64,000 nt of DNA from Symsagittifera roscoffensis (taxonomy: Eukaryota; Xenacoelomorpha; Acoela; Convolutidae), in contig NC_087064.1 in assembly GCF_963678635.1 (NCBI RefSeq), forward strand, positions 18,214,509 through 18,278,508. Reading direction: 5' to 3'. The translations under genes were made by a program, and so were the position numbers. Shown piece after piece: positions 44,122 through 55,732 of the stretch (position 1 is its first letter; each line of letters begins with the position of its first letter). The notes under the pieces are model-generated. The model searched no databases. It saw only the letters and a program-made list of their open reading frames with translations, and was not told the origin of the DNA.

Positions 44122-44659
44122 GAAAATAGTTCGGATTTCAAGATTTTCAGGAAAATGTAATCGTCATTATCAATCATCACAAAAAAAATTGGCGGAAAGA
44201 AAACACCTCATAACATAAATATTTTTCGTGCTCGTCGAAAGTTTTCGTTTTTGGGTATTTGCACAATTTATTGAAAGTATGCGGATGTTTGCCAAAGAAT
44301 AGTTTTTCAGCCGCTTCTGCAAGAAAAACTTGCGCAACCGCTTCTTTCGATTGAGCTTTTCATCTCAAATTTGATGAGTAGATTTTAAGAAAACTCAAAA
44401 AATTCTCGATTAACACAACCTGAGAATTAGCACGGTAATTATCGAGTAACGTCGAAAAAAATCCAAAAAACAGTCAAAAATAAGAGCGAAAGTTTTGGAG
44501 AATTTGAAAAGATTTTCCAGGCAAATTTTAAGGCGTATCCGCTTAAGCGCAGAGGCTTCCCACATTAAACTCTTGATATCAGACTCGGCTGGGTAGTTTT
44601 CGAAAACAAATTTCAAAAAACAGACTGGGAATCAAATCATTAACTTTTCTGAAGTCTTT

Positions 44660-45200
44660 CTTTTTTGTCGGAAACGGGTCAAAAGTTTCAAAAAAAGGGT
44701 CAAAAAATCACATTTTGATTTTTTCGAGGGTCTTAATTTAAAAAAAAACAGTTTGGGCGTAGAAATTTATGCAGCGGAGCTTCTTACAACACGTTCTATC
44801 CATTGAACACAAAAACTACGATTCGTGATAATAGTTTTTCAAAAAAGTAAGAAACGTTTGAAAAATGGTCAGAAAATCACAGTTTTGGTTTTTTTCGATA
44901 GTCATAACTTTTCGCGTTATAAAGTTTTGGCGTAGACAGCTTATACAAGGAAGCTTTCCACAACCCGTCCTTTTGATCGAAATCAAAAATTCAGATTTGA
45001 GACAGTGGTTTTCGAGAAAAAAAAGTTTGAAAAAACATTCAAAAAGTCACAATTTTGATATTTCCGAGGGGTCATAACTTTTCATGTACAAAAAAAATTG
45101 AGTGTAGCCGCTTTTGCATGGGAAGTTCTCGCAATCCGCCCTGTCGATTGAAATAAAAACTCAGGTTTGAGAGGGTATTTCTTGAGAAAATGTATAAAAA
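44660..45200 (+). repeat. Degenerate ~171-bp tandem repeat
   Basis: At least three diverged copies of a block (TCAAAAAATCACA..., TCATAACTTTTC..., a TGCATGG-AGCTT block, a GATTGAAAT block, GAGAAAA) start near 44699, 44869 and 45040. Related fragments lie just upstream (44290-44640). No gene is supported on the plus strand. Confidence 0.55.
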
Positions 45201-45537
45201 ATATCAAAAACATGGGTCAAAAACCCACCACACTTTTTCGAAGGCTGTAGAAAAAGGGATAAGGTAAAAAGAAACAAAAGAAATAAGCAGGCACACAGGG
45301 GAGTAGAAGGATTTTCCATTGTTGCCACTTTTTGAAAATCGGTAGAGCAGTTTTTGAGAAAAACTTAAAATTTTCAGAAGATAGAAAATTTTTGCCAAAG
45401 CGTCCGAAAAAATGAAGTAATTAAAAAAAACGATCCCAAGAATTTTATTACTATCTGTTTTTATCGAACAGAAAAATCTTGGCAAACATGCCAAGCAAGA
45501 AATTTGAAGTCCAAATTGGCAACTGAACAAAACTTAC

Positions 45538-45670
45538 GAAGCGGAAACAACGCCGACATTCTTTGAACAGACACCAGTTGAGCCGAAAAAAAACTGATTT
45601 TGATGTCCCCCTGAAACTACACTGTAGTAACAAGTACCCACCTGCAAGTGATTCAACTGCTGTATGCCAG
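45538..45670 (-). CDS. Possible exon or pair of exons, structure unclear
   Basis: AATCTTTTGCAG precedes an open phase-1 stretch that ends at a GTAAGT donor (GT at 45537-45536). Internal GTGGGT...TTTCAG signals would instead give exons 45642-45670 and 45538-45610 separated by only 31 nt, short for a metazoan intron, though phases agree. A KISFF segment in the second piece resembles the I-x-I-x-(F/Y) pattern of neighbouring exons. Confidence 0.3.
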
Positions 45671-45770
45671 CTGCAAAAGATTGAACTGATTTTGTTAAAC
45701 GAGTAGTTAACCCAATAAAATTCTACATTCCGAGTAGATAACGCTTCCTAATCGCAAGCGTAATTATATA

Positions 45771-45835
45771 TTGGTGCCGAGGCGCCATAAAAAAAGATTT
45801 AGGGTTTGTCAACCGATAAATGGATGTCGTAAAAT
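45771..45835 (+). mobile_element. Fragment of the hAT-like family
   Basis: GCGCCATAAAAAAAGATTTAGGG followed by an AACCGATAAATGGATGTCGTAAAAT block matches the interior of the 19916-20352 family. Both ends are missing. Confidence 0.45.
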
Positions 45836-45937
45836 TGGACATGGCCAGGCACCCATGACCACCCCGCATTTAACTACATCCCCCGCACCTTTCCTAACAA
45901 TAATCATCTTGAAAACAAGAAGAAAATTTATTTCAAC

Positions 45938-46027
45938 CTGTCGAAATATTGCTGGTATTGACAGTACGGTCTGAGGACGCATTCAACGCTGCAGCATGTC
46001 TTGAGATCTCACGAGTCAAATCCAGTA
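45938..46027 (-). CDS. Short phase 1-1 exon (type B), duplicate of 41452-41541
   Basis: TATCTTCTTTGTTTTCAG precedes a 90-nt exon ending ACAG|GTTGAA, open in phase 1 and leaving in phase 1. It encodes an ALNASS...NTSNIS segment that aligns by eye with the type-B exon at 41452-41541 and more weakly with 48169-48264. Same length, same phases and same strand argue for exon duplication. Confidence 0.58.
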
Positions 46028-48168
46028 CTGAAAACAAAGAAGATACATGACATGCCTTGTGAATACGACGTCTCGAATTCTCAATTTAATAACAGGGTTA
46101 TCATCAAGAAACATGCCACAGTAGTTTAGAAAAAAATTGCGGTGGGCAAAACCAAACTTTGATTACAAGTAAGTTGACCCAATTAATGGATTCGAAATGA
46201 TGAAATATGTTAAGGCACGCAATTTGCTGCATGTAAAGTAAGAATACGATTTCAACATTTTTCGAAATACCAAATTTCGCCGTTTTTTTTGAAATGAGTA
46301 AACGCTAGTCATTATAGGCATAACTGAAGTTATTGCCTACTCGAGACCGGTTTATAACAGTAGATTTTTCTAAGATGTACACTTCTATAGTAGTTATTCC
46401 CATCAATAAAAAAATTAGATAGGCCATTTATGTGTCAGACCAGTAACACTGGTATAGCGCAGTAGCGTGCGTGCGCAGGAATTTTTGACGGGGGAGGGGC
46501 GGTTTTTTCGAAACGTTTTGTCGACTTTTTGTAGGTAAGCTCTTTTGAAACTTTCAAGCTCAGTAGAATCCCCAAGATGACCAATCATACTTAGACAAAT
46601 TTTCTGAACAGCATTTTTTCGGGAACCGTTTGGAAAAAAATGGCAACTAGAAACGAGGCGGCAGTCAGAGTTCGGCAACAAAACTTAAGTACTTTTGAAT
46701 GTCTGAAGTAAATGAAAAAATTTTTGTTCTTCAGCTTTAAAGCAAAAAAAAACAAAGGAATCTATACAACGTCAGGGCTATTAAATTTAGAAACTGCAGG
46801 AGTAAATAAAAATCAGTTGCAACTATTATGAACAAAAAATTTCAAGATGTGGCAACTAAACCGACAAAACAAGCAGACAAATAAAAGTCCGATAATTCAA
46901 TTTTTACCGGACATTTGTTTTCAATTTCATACATCCGGCCGGGACTCGAACCCTATATATAGGGTTCATCGCAGTCATTCTTGTTTTTTTTTGATAAAAA
47001 ACAACAAAGTTGAAAAAAAAAAAGATCGAACAAATTTGTGAAGGTCTAGAGCAGGAGCCAATCCCGAATCTGGGTGAACGGGCGGAACAACTTGTATGTT
47101 ACAGGTGCGGATATAAGATTTGCTCGATGGCACGGATTACTATAAAAATTCAAAACTATTGTCAACATTTTTTTAATTCGACCAAATTGACTTTACGAGT
47201 GTTTTTTTCATATACATGGGTTCGAGTCAATGGGTTCTATATATCTGGGTACAAAGGCAACCCCGTTACCTCTAGGCCAAATGGGAAGGAGTATCGAAGT
47301 GGTTTAGGTTCAGTAACAAAGCAACTTCACAATTTCTTACAGATTTAAACGACAAGTTGTTTATGGGGGGAAAGCCTTGTTCTCGATTACGAGACGCTTG
47401 CTCTCGCGAGTGTAATCATGTAAAAGTTATTGATGACGACAGCTTAAACATAAAAAATATATTACCTGTAATTGTTTTTCGCCACGTTATGAGGCTTTGT
47501 AAACTGCTAGTTTGGTATAATTAACACGCGATATACTTCGTGGTATTAACGCGCCACATCGTTCCAAAGTGATATTAGGAGTTTTTCTGTTTGCTGAAAG
47601 CTCACCAAAAACTTTTGAGCCGGAATTATTCACAGCATTTGCTACGCACTAAGAGAAAGTTGCATAATTGCACATAATAATTATCATAAATTCACCAAAT
47701 AAGCATTTGCAAACCCCCATAACTTCACAAAAAATAACGAAGTCATATCTTTACTGACTTGAGCTCAGCCATTGATATATTTCAGATGACATGAACAATT
47801 TTGTCAAAAACGGTTAATTAGAAAATTGAGCTTGGTCAGAACAAAAAAAATTTCCGAGTATTCGAAATTCAGAACAAAAATTCCAGCACATGGTTTTGTC
47901 GCAAGATGTGATGATTTTCCTCAAATTAGCACTTACAGGCAACTGCTATCCTCTATTGTTCAGAATACGAACACTTTTGGTAAAATTCAAAATCAGCATA
48001 TACCAAAACCAGCATATTACAAAATTAGTCTAAAACATAAATCTTGCTCAAAATTCCTTTAATTTAATGTAAGGACAGCAAAAATATGTTCAAACTACTT
48101 CTTAACGTAAACGACGATTAATTCTAAAAGGCAAAGCGTCTGGTATTGTTAACTTGAAGTACACTAAC
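46028..48168. other. Intergenic or intronic region with SINE-like and decayed repeat copies
   Basis: It contains a hAT-family fragment (about 46456-46640), a tRNA-related SINE-like copy (46843-46990, listed separately) and a decayed hairpin repeat (about 47510-47850, recognisable by TTAACACGCGATAT...GGTATTAACGCG). I saw no further confident exon. Confidence 0.45.
46843..46990 (-). mobile_element. tRNA-related SINE-like copy
   Basis: On the minus strand a B-box-like GGTTCGAGTCCC (46941-46952) is followed by a body shared with the copy at 59221-59400 (plus-strand signature ATGTGGCAACTAAACCGA...CAGACAAATAAA). An A box is not clear, so the copy is probably truncated. Confidence 0.45.
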
Positions 48169-48264
48169 TGGCTGCTGTTATGTTGCTCGAGTTTATGTCT
48201 TCTCCTTCAGCAGACTTATTCATCGGAGGCACTTGAGGCATTTGTAGGTCAATGACTGACGAAT
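48169..48264 (-). CDS. Short phase 1-1 exon (type B-like)
   Basis: TTGCTATCATATTTTTCAG precedes a 96-nt exon ending GCCA|GTTAGT, entered and left in phase 1. The GTTAGTG donor matches that of 41452-41541. The 31 full codons end with a DINSSNIT pattern that loosely matches the NTSNIS/TISNLS of the other type-B exons. If the donor is ignored the frame reaches TAG at once, so it could also be a terminal exon. Confidence 0.5.
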
Positions 48265-48607
48265 CTGAAAAATATGATAGCAATGAAAAAAATTTCTGAG
48301 AACAAAATCTCTCGTATTAGGTCAAATCCTGAATGGTCTGACTGTTATGTCAACCCGGTTATACAAAACGTGATTTTCAAAAATAAACTGTAGCGTCAAA
48401 GACCATATTTTACGTAAAAATTATGAAAAAAGAAATGTCTTTTTTAAAATTGAGCTCAAGACATCAATGCTTATCCGATGGCTCAAAAACCTTCATTCAA
48501 AAATGGCTAGTTACAAAATTCTATTTAAGTCTGAAAAAAATGCTGAAACCATTAAAAAAAAACTTTTTCTTTTTTTGGGAAACCTATTATCCCACGCCCA
48601 AAATAAA

Positions 48608-49139
48608 CAAGACTGCTCGTATCAGGGCGAAGCCCTGAATGTTCAGACTGCCTTTTAATGTTTATTGAGCAGCAGTAATTAATAAAAAAAATTAAATGAA
48701 ATAATATAAAATGAATTTTTTTTTTAAAATAAGAAATTTTTTATGAAAATCATCCCCCAACACGCCATATAAAGTACAAAAAGATAGATTTCGTTCCTTG
48801 TAACAAATCAATTATGGCAAATAAGCTTCATTCAACCAATTTGGAACGATTTATAAGACGGATTAAATCTCCGCTTACGCGTTAATAGCGCGAATTATAT
48901 TGCGCGTTAATTGTCCCAAATTGGTCAAAATGGCAATCTTTAAACCCTCATAACTTTAGGAAAAATGATCACAAGTGAAATATCTTTTCAAATTTAGGCT
49001 AAGGACAACAATAGTTTTCGAATGATATAAAAAAAAATCCGTCAAAAATGGCTAGTTAAAAAGTCGAAATTTGTCTGAAGAAAAAAAACCCACCCCGAGC
49101 ACAAATATTCCGTTACTTTCGTTTCGAAAGTCGGAACAA
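48608..49139 (+). repeat. Hairpin repeat, direct copy
   Basis: A ~530-bp copy from CAAGACTGCTCGTATC through the CAGGGCGAAGCCCTG hairpin to CGAAAGTCGGAACAA. Confidence 0.8.
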
Positions 49140-49667
49140 TTATAAACTGATATATCTTGCATCAACTGACAAACTATTTTTAGACAATTAGTGTTTCTCA
49201 ATTCAATTAAAAATGGTGACTTAGCTGGATTTATGCACCACTTACGAGTAGTAAGAACGCAATATATCGTTCAAACTGCAATTATTTTAGCAAAATTTAT
49301 CACATATAATACATCTTTTAGGACATCAATATCTTCTAGGCCGTATAAAAAGTTCTGTTACAACTTTGTTTGAAAAATTTCAAAGAAATATCTCTAGTAG
49401 CTAATGATAAATTTTGCAAAAACAAATATTTATCCGAGGAGCTAGTGATGAAAGCCGACTCATTTCTATGTACAAATAATGGAAATCGAAGTCTTGACTG
49501 TTTCGACTGCCTTTCAGCGTCCGTCTATTAAAAAGTTTTTGATCTAAATTGCTTTTCAAATAGGTGCGAAATTTTTTCAAAGCTATTTTTTACTTTTGCT
49601 ATTCTAAGTGCAGAAGATATATTTTGCGTTTGGTTACATATTAATACGAGCAAATCACATGCCCTAA
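49140..49667. other. Intergenic or intronic AT-rich sequence
   Basis: No exon or repeat recognised between two hairpin-repeat copies. Confidence 0.4.
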
Positions 49668-50196
49668 TTGTTCCGACTTTCGATACAAAAGTAACGGAAT
49701 ATTTGAGCTCGGGGTGGGTTTTTTTTTCTCAGACAAATTTTGACTTTTTAACTAGCCATTTTTGACGGAATTTTTTAAAATCATTCAAAAGGTATTGTTG
49801 TCCTGAGCTTAAATATGAAAAGATATTTCACCTTTGATCATTTTTCGTAAAGTTATGAGGGTTTAAAGATTGCCATTCTGACCAATTTGGGTTAATTTAC
49901 GCGCGATATATTTCGCTCTATTAAAGCGTAAGCGGAGATTTAATCCGTCTTTGAACTCGTTCCAAAATGGTTGAAAGAAGCATATTTGCCATAATTGATA
50001 TGTTACAATGAGCGAAATCTATTCTTATGTACTTTATATGGCGTGTGGGGGGATGATTTCATAAAAAAAATTCAAATTTTAGAATTTTTTTTTCATTTTG
50101 TTTTATTTCATTTAATTTTTTGATGTTACTACTGCTCCACAAACCTTTTAAGGCAGTCAGAACATTCAGGGCTTCGCCCTGATACGAGCAGTCGTG
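49668..50196 (-). repeat. Hairpin repeat, inverted copy
   Basis: It runs from TTGTTCCGACTTTCG to CGAGCAGTCGTG, carrying both the terminal hairpin and the internal GCGCGATATATTTCGC element. Confidence 0.8.
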
Positions 50197-50261
50197 TTCA
50201 ATTTGGAATGATTTAATATGCTGTTTACGCTTCAATGGGACGAAATTTTGCTGGGTCATTA

Positions 50262-50785
50262 TTGTTCCGACTTTCGATACGAAAGTAACGGAATATTTGT
50301 GCTCGGGGTGGGTTTTTTTTCTTCAGACAAATTTCGACTTTTTAACTAGCCATTTTTGACGGAATTTTTAATAATCATTCGAAAGGTATTGTTGTCCTGA
50401 GCTCAAATTTGAAAAGATATTTCACCTGTGATTATTTTTCGTAAAGTTATGGGGGTTTAAAGTTTGCCATTTTGACCAATTTGGGACAATTAACGCGCGA
50501 TGTATTTCGCGCTATTAACGCGTAAGCGAGATTTAATCCGTCTTAGAAATCATTCCAAATTGGTTTTACGAAGCTTATTTGCCATAAATGATTTGTTACA
50601 AGTAGCGAAATCTATCCTTTTGTACTTTATATGGCGTATGAGGGAATGATTTTCATTAAAAAAATTCAAACTTTAGCAAAAAAAACTTCATTTTTATTTT
50701 TTTATTTTTTAATGTTATTACTGCTCCATAAACCTAAATAGGCAAACGGAACATTCAGGGCTTCGCCCTGATACGAGCAGTCTTG
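50262..50785 (-). repeat. Hairpin repeat, inverted copy
   Basis: Second inverted copy, about 65 bp from the previous one, with the same termini (TTGTTCCGACTTTCG...GAGCAGTCTTG). Confidence 0.8.
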
Positions 50786-51667
50786 TTTCAATTAGAATTG
50801 CCGTAATCAAAGCAGTCATAAATTCAATCCCCCGTAACTTTGGAAAAAATGGTCTCACGTAAAATTTCCTTTTGATTCTAAATTTTGGAAATTAATAACT
50901 TCAAAATGGCAGAGAAGAATCCGACTAAATTAGCCAGTTAAAAAATAAATTTATTTGGAGAAAAAGCCACCCCAGCATACATACTCATCATTTTCTCATC
51001 AAACCTAGGAGAAAAAAGAACATGATAACATGAGTTCTACTACAGGGTCGTTTTTTCTTTGGTTTTTTGAGGTCGACTCTATGGCACTTTAACGCTTCAA
51101 CCAATAGTATGCATTAACTCGAAGTTCATAGCCAGTTACTTGCTACTTCGTGGAACTTTTTAACAAACGCTTTTAGGTTACGGTGAACTGTATTTGATTT
51201 TCATGACATCTCATTTTCATTGTCGAAATGCTTGACTCGAAAGTTTTACGGAATAATGCAATTTTCTTTGCATGCACTCACTCGCACAATGTTGCCAATT
51301 ATGCAAATTCCATTGAAAAAAGTGGACTGAGAATATAAAATTATAAAACTACGTTTGCAAGCTCGCTTTTGTAGTCATTGCAAAGAATTTCAAAAGGAAA
51401 TTTGTACCAATTTTTTTTCAACAAAAAATATTTAAAAGTTTTCAGTTTTCAAAGAAATCAAATGATAGACTCGTCGACTGAAATATTATTTCAATTTGAT
51501 CATTTGCATCGACTTTGCTAAAATTGCCTCAAACCGATAACATGAAGCGTAATTTTTCGCACTCCGTATCACAACTCGAAGGTCTTAAATATGATACCCA
51601 GGAATATATATTTCCCACTTTCTTCGAATGTCGGAACAACAATGATTTCAGATTGAAGTTCACTCAC

Positions 51668-51781
51668 CATTAAAATTTCCATTTTTCGATTTCCAAAACT
51701 GCGGAAGCGACGAAAGATTCATCAAATGCCACTTCAGGTTTCTCAGGAAACTGATTTTGGATTCCTCCTCAATAGCGTCTT
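51668..51781 (-). CDS. Exon 4 of the membrane-protein gene; reading frame uncertain
   Basis: TTTTTTCTCTTTTAG precedes an exon ending AATG|GTGAGTG. Entered in phase 1 as exon 3 requires, it stays open to the donor and leaves in phase 1. However, another frame in the same exon reads like a natural acidic cytoplasmic tail (EKPEVAFDESFVAS) and ends in TAA at 51670-51672. That frame would be reached by an alternative acceptor 14 nt downstream (exon from 51767), or if one A were missing from the AAAA run. I cannot tell which is true. Confidence 0.55.
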
Positions 51782-52148
51782 CTAAAAGAGAAAAAATAAC
51801 CAGTTTATGAAATTTGTCCTCATTATCTCAAGCCAAACATTCAGCCTAAAAGGGCTTTAATCTTCAAGCCAGGCGCGGAAGTTGATCCATTCACTGACCA
51901 AGCGTTTGGAAAAAAATCAATGCCAAGTTGTGGTTTACTAACTAAGTAATTTTCTCCTATGATACATTTTTTATTAGCACCCTTCAAAAGGCACTCAAAG
52001 TTATTATTTTAGCACAACAAAAATATTTCCACCTTTCGAAAATGTTAATATTTGATTATAAATGCCAGTAAAAACTGATTATCAAAAAGCGGCGCTGTTA
52101 CAATCTGATGGCCAATTTTTTCAGAAGTCTAAATGAAAGGCAACTTAC

Positions 52149-55100
52149 TTATGACATTGAACGCAGTGTCGTCAGCAACTGTTCGGTTGTTCAAGTTTGG
52201 ACCGATTGCCGAAATGAAGGATTTACTACTTTTTCTGGTAAAACATTTTGGCTTGATTATCAGGTAAAAAATAACGATCTGTATTAGCAGAATACATAGC
52301 GTTGTAACCAAAAGTATCATAAGTTTTGCGTTCTCCGTCCCATTTTGCTCGATCAAAGAACAAAATGAGAGCAAGTATTCCTCGTCACGAGACAGTTTCT
52401 CGGTCAGAGCGGCAGCGTCTAGATAACTGTCAATCGGACAAACAAATCGTGATTTCACTTCGCCCATCCAATCCGACAGTACCACAATAGTTCCTTCCAT
52501 TTCCAAGTTTGGAATAAAAGACACCACTATATTTGATGATATCGATTTTGAATTCGTATTTTCCGTTTTCATTTCATCGAAAGAGTTCGACACAAAAGAA
52601 GCGTCGTGAACCATGAAGCTCGGAACTTTTTGCACCTCAGTCAGAACTTCGCTTCCACACTCGTTGGACTTGGTTTCACTTTCAGGAATCTCTTCGATGA
52701 TGTTTATTTTGTCCTGATCAGGTATACTGATTGTTAGACTTTGACACGAAGCATCGATGGTTCCACAATGAGGCAATGGGCAAATGGTCAGTGTGAAAGT
52801 GTCGTCTTTTCTGTATGGCGACTTCAGGGCGATGCCTTTAAGATTTTCGGCATCTGTTGGTTTAAGAGGCGAATGAAGAAACAGCAGGAACGTTTCTCCG
52901 TACATGGGGTGATCTCTGAAACAAAGGCAGTAAAAATGTTCAAATGTACCGAATAAGAACCTAACAACATTAATCATTTTTTATATATTAAAATGACGAA
53001 AGTGTATTTTGTTGATGGTGCCTTTTATCGAGGGCCGTCTTTCAATTTTTGCTGCAAGGTGGATGATATTAATTTCTGAAAAAATACATTCTTATTTGTC
53101 CTGAAAATTTGTGAGAAAAAAGGCAAAAAATTGTCAAATTAGACAAGTACCACAAAACTCCGACCTCAAATTTTTGCAAGAGGCGTGTGTACCCTAAGCA
53201 TCGAGAGCAGTAGCGTTCCGAGGGTTCATGGGAGGGGTGATTAACGTCAAGCAAAGGGCGGTTAGAAAAATGTTTTTCTCTTGTTCTTTTTGTGCTTTCA
53301 TAACAACAGTAAAACAAAATTGTGTTTCTTGTAACTATTGATTATTGAGAACGGCATTTTTTCCCCAATATCAGACTTGGTAAATTTACAAATTACTGAA
53401 CTTTCAGTTGTAGTTGTAAATGACTGTTTAAATTGGAAAAAAACACAGTCTCTAGAAAGTAAGCCAAAAAAACTCTATCAGTTAGAAAAATAGCGTTTAA
53501 AAAAATAGAAAATGAACCGACGGAAATGAGAACGAAACCACGAACCCGAAAAAAATTAACATAAAAAATTTAAAATTTGAAAAAATAACTACAATGTAAA
53601 ACGGGTTTTACCTAATTACTATTGAAACTACAGAGTTTTCAAGAAATTGAGCATGTCAGAAGATGAAGGAGTCCAGGAGATATGAAATGAGTCCTGTGAA
53701 CAAAGTTGTTTACGGGTAAAAAAAAGTCTAGTCCCCGGTTGCAATACACTTGCTTATCGCAAGGGTGAACATATACTTGGAAACTGATTCATTGTTACTA
53801 TTATCTTATTATCAAAACGCTCAAAACGTCATTTTAAGCTTGTTTTTTTTTTAAATTTACCTTTGGAAAATCTAAGTGGTCGACCTGAAAAAGTCGATAA
53901 AACTTTCAAATTTTTTCAAAAACCGCCCCCTAGAAAGATTTCTGCTCATGTTACTGGTCAGGAGCAGGCTGTTAATAGCATAATCAATGAATGAAGTAAA
54001 ATTTTGATGGCTTTTCTGACGCTGTTCTTCGAAGTTCGATCTAATTTGGTTTGAAAAATTACATCAGACGCAAAAAAAAATAATATTTGAACACCTGGTT
54101 TTTTCATTTTTTTTGTTTTTGCGGCAATAACTGTCATGAGATATGTCTGTGCTATTTGAGGAATCAGCATTTGAAATTGATTGAACACTTTATGCTCTTA
54201 GTTACAACGCTCTGAGCAAGAAAAAATGAATTTAGGATGCACAAAGAACCCAAAACAAATTATTTACTTGTCGTGACTGCTATAGATGACCTTGAACCCG
54301 TTTGCACTTGCAATCATAGCTGGCTGCAGACTCAAATCCAGAAGCACAGTCCAGAAGGGCTCCCTCTGTTTGGGCAGTGGGTCCAGCAACAGAGAGTAGG
54401 AGATATTCTTGAACATGTTCTGGGTAGACCTTGGGTAACAGAAGCGGGAATTGAAGATGGGAGAATCTGGAATGCGGTCTGTGGACACTACAGTTGCACA
54501 CTGAAATGGGGAAACGTTGAATTTTCCTTCCTTAATGAAAATTTTGGATTAAAATTTGTCAAAAAAGTCTATTTTGTCTTTCTATTTTTTCCATTATACG
54601 GCATTAAGCTTGTTGTTTCCATTAAAAATCTGTAAGCTTCACTCTTGTTTTCAATTATTTCCAGCCGCAATAAAATTCAAACACGTTGAGTAAGTATTTA
54701 GCCACTCATGAATTACTGCTTACAATTTTGAAGGAGAGGTCCCTGTAAAAGCCTGTTGTGAAAAAGTGTTCCCACATCAGACAAATGGCATATAGTTATT
54801 AATTTAACGATAACTACGAACGCTGATCGGAAATTTTTTCCACCAAGTAACCAACACCACACTTAAACAACCGCAGCTCACCTTTAAAGCTTTTTATTAA
54901 ACGTCGCGCGAGGGACCACTATTCCATACTTGTAACCAGAAAAAAAAACGAAATGGTAGTAAATATGGCATTGAAAGCCATTTTGAACTTCTCCAGCGGT
55001 GCTGAATTTCCTGAATGACATTTGGATGAATTTTCTGCACCGAGCTATGTTTTTTGGTGCATTTGTGAATGGTTTAGACCAAAAATTGCGTTTTTTGGCG

Positions 55101-55599
55101 CGCGCTTCCCTCAAACTATTTTAGATAGGCGCCCAAGGAGGTTTTAGCATTTGTTGTCTCAGTCAGTCAAAAAAGGCTGTCGTAAATTAATTTAAAAAAA
55201 GCAGTTGAACCCTTTGGAAAAATTTGTCAACCAGAGATGAGAGGGAGGGCGATTCTGACAAATTTTTGAACTGCTAATCACATTTTTCTTAGCTTACAGC
55301 AACCTTAGAAAACCCATCTTATAGCAAGAGCGCTTTTGAGTCCAAACTTGTTGGAACAAGCGAGTTCTGAAATCAGTTGGTTGAAAACTTAGTCATCTAT
55401 AGAAGTTAGGTAAGTAAAAGTTATTATTTTCATTTACCTCAGTTTTGTTTGCCTCCAATTCTCGTTCCCAACTGTATACGAACAAATCATTCCTGGATGT
55501 GTTGTCGGGGAGCCTAGAAATCCTCGAAGGCTGCAAAAGGCCTTCACTTGAGCAAATTATAAACAACGTACAAACGGTCAAAAAATAACAACGCAACAT
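52149..55599 (-). CDS. Secreted or type I single-pass membrane glycoprotein, exons 1-3
   Basis: Family unrecognised. Exon 1 (55438-55599) starts at ATG and encodes a signal peptide (residues 1-19). Exon 2 (54268-54500) and exon 3 (52149-52915) follow; the junctions are phase 0 and phase 2 and each side agrees. Splice sites are good: GAG|GTAAAT, CATTTCAG, CAA|GTAAAT, TTTGTTTCAG, ATAA|GTAAGT. The ectodomain has paired cysteines, a CPLPHCGTIDASC motif and N-glycosylation sequons. Near the end of exon 3 is a transmembrane helix (ILLVTTLCILLIQIVIFYLI) followed by KPKCFTRKSS, the usual stop-transfer pattern, so the C-terminus is cytoplasmic. A DWMGEVKSRF segment faintly recalls REJ-type polycystin domains; this is weak. 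A TATA box lies 126 bp upstream of the start. An apparent ATG-initiated ORF reaching 52977 merely runs back into the intron. Confidence 0.72.
54985..55256 (+). mobile_element. hAT-like family fragment within intron 1
   Basis: Diverged match to the interior of the family (GACCAAAAATTGCGTTTTTTGG, a GGCGCCCAAGGAGGTTTTAG block, then CAGTCAGTCAAAAAAGGC). Termini are lost. Confidence 0.4.
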
Positions 55600-55724
55600 T
55601 TTATCTATGTGCGTGCGTTTTAAAAGTCTAATATGAAGAACTTTTGTATGAATTACCTTAGAGCGTAAAGCGTAAGTTGAGTTGCTTCAGTGACAAATAT
55701 TTGAAAATATCTTAGCGAAGTTGG

Positions 55725-55732
55725 CTTATATA
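55725..55732 (-). promoter_or_regulatory. TATA box upstream of the membrane-protein gene
   Basis: TATATAAG on the minus strand, 126 bp before the ATG at 55599. A start site about 30 bp downstream would give a 5' UTR of roughly 95 nt. Confidence 0.5.

Noticed and set aside
52916-52977. ATG-initiated 5' extension of exon 3 of the membrane protein
   Set aside because: A strong acceptor (TTTGTTTCAG) lies inside it and the phase matches exon 2, so the ATG and preceding codons are intronic.
54237-54635. A 132-codon plus-strand ORF
   Set aside because: It lies opposite exon 2 of the minus-strand membrane-protein gene, which has consistent splice sites and phases. The plus frame is a shadow.
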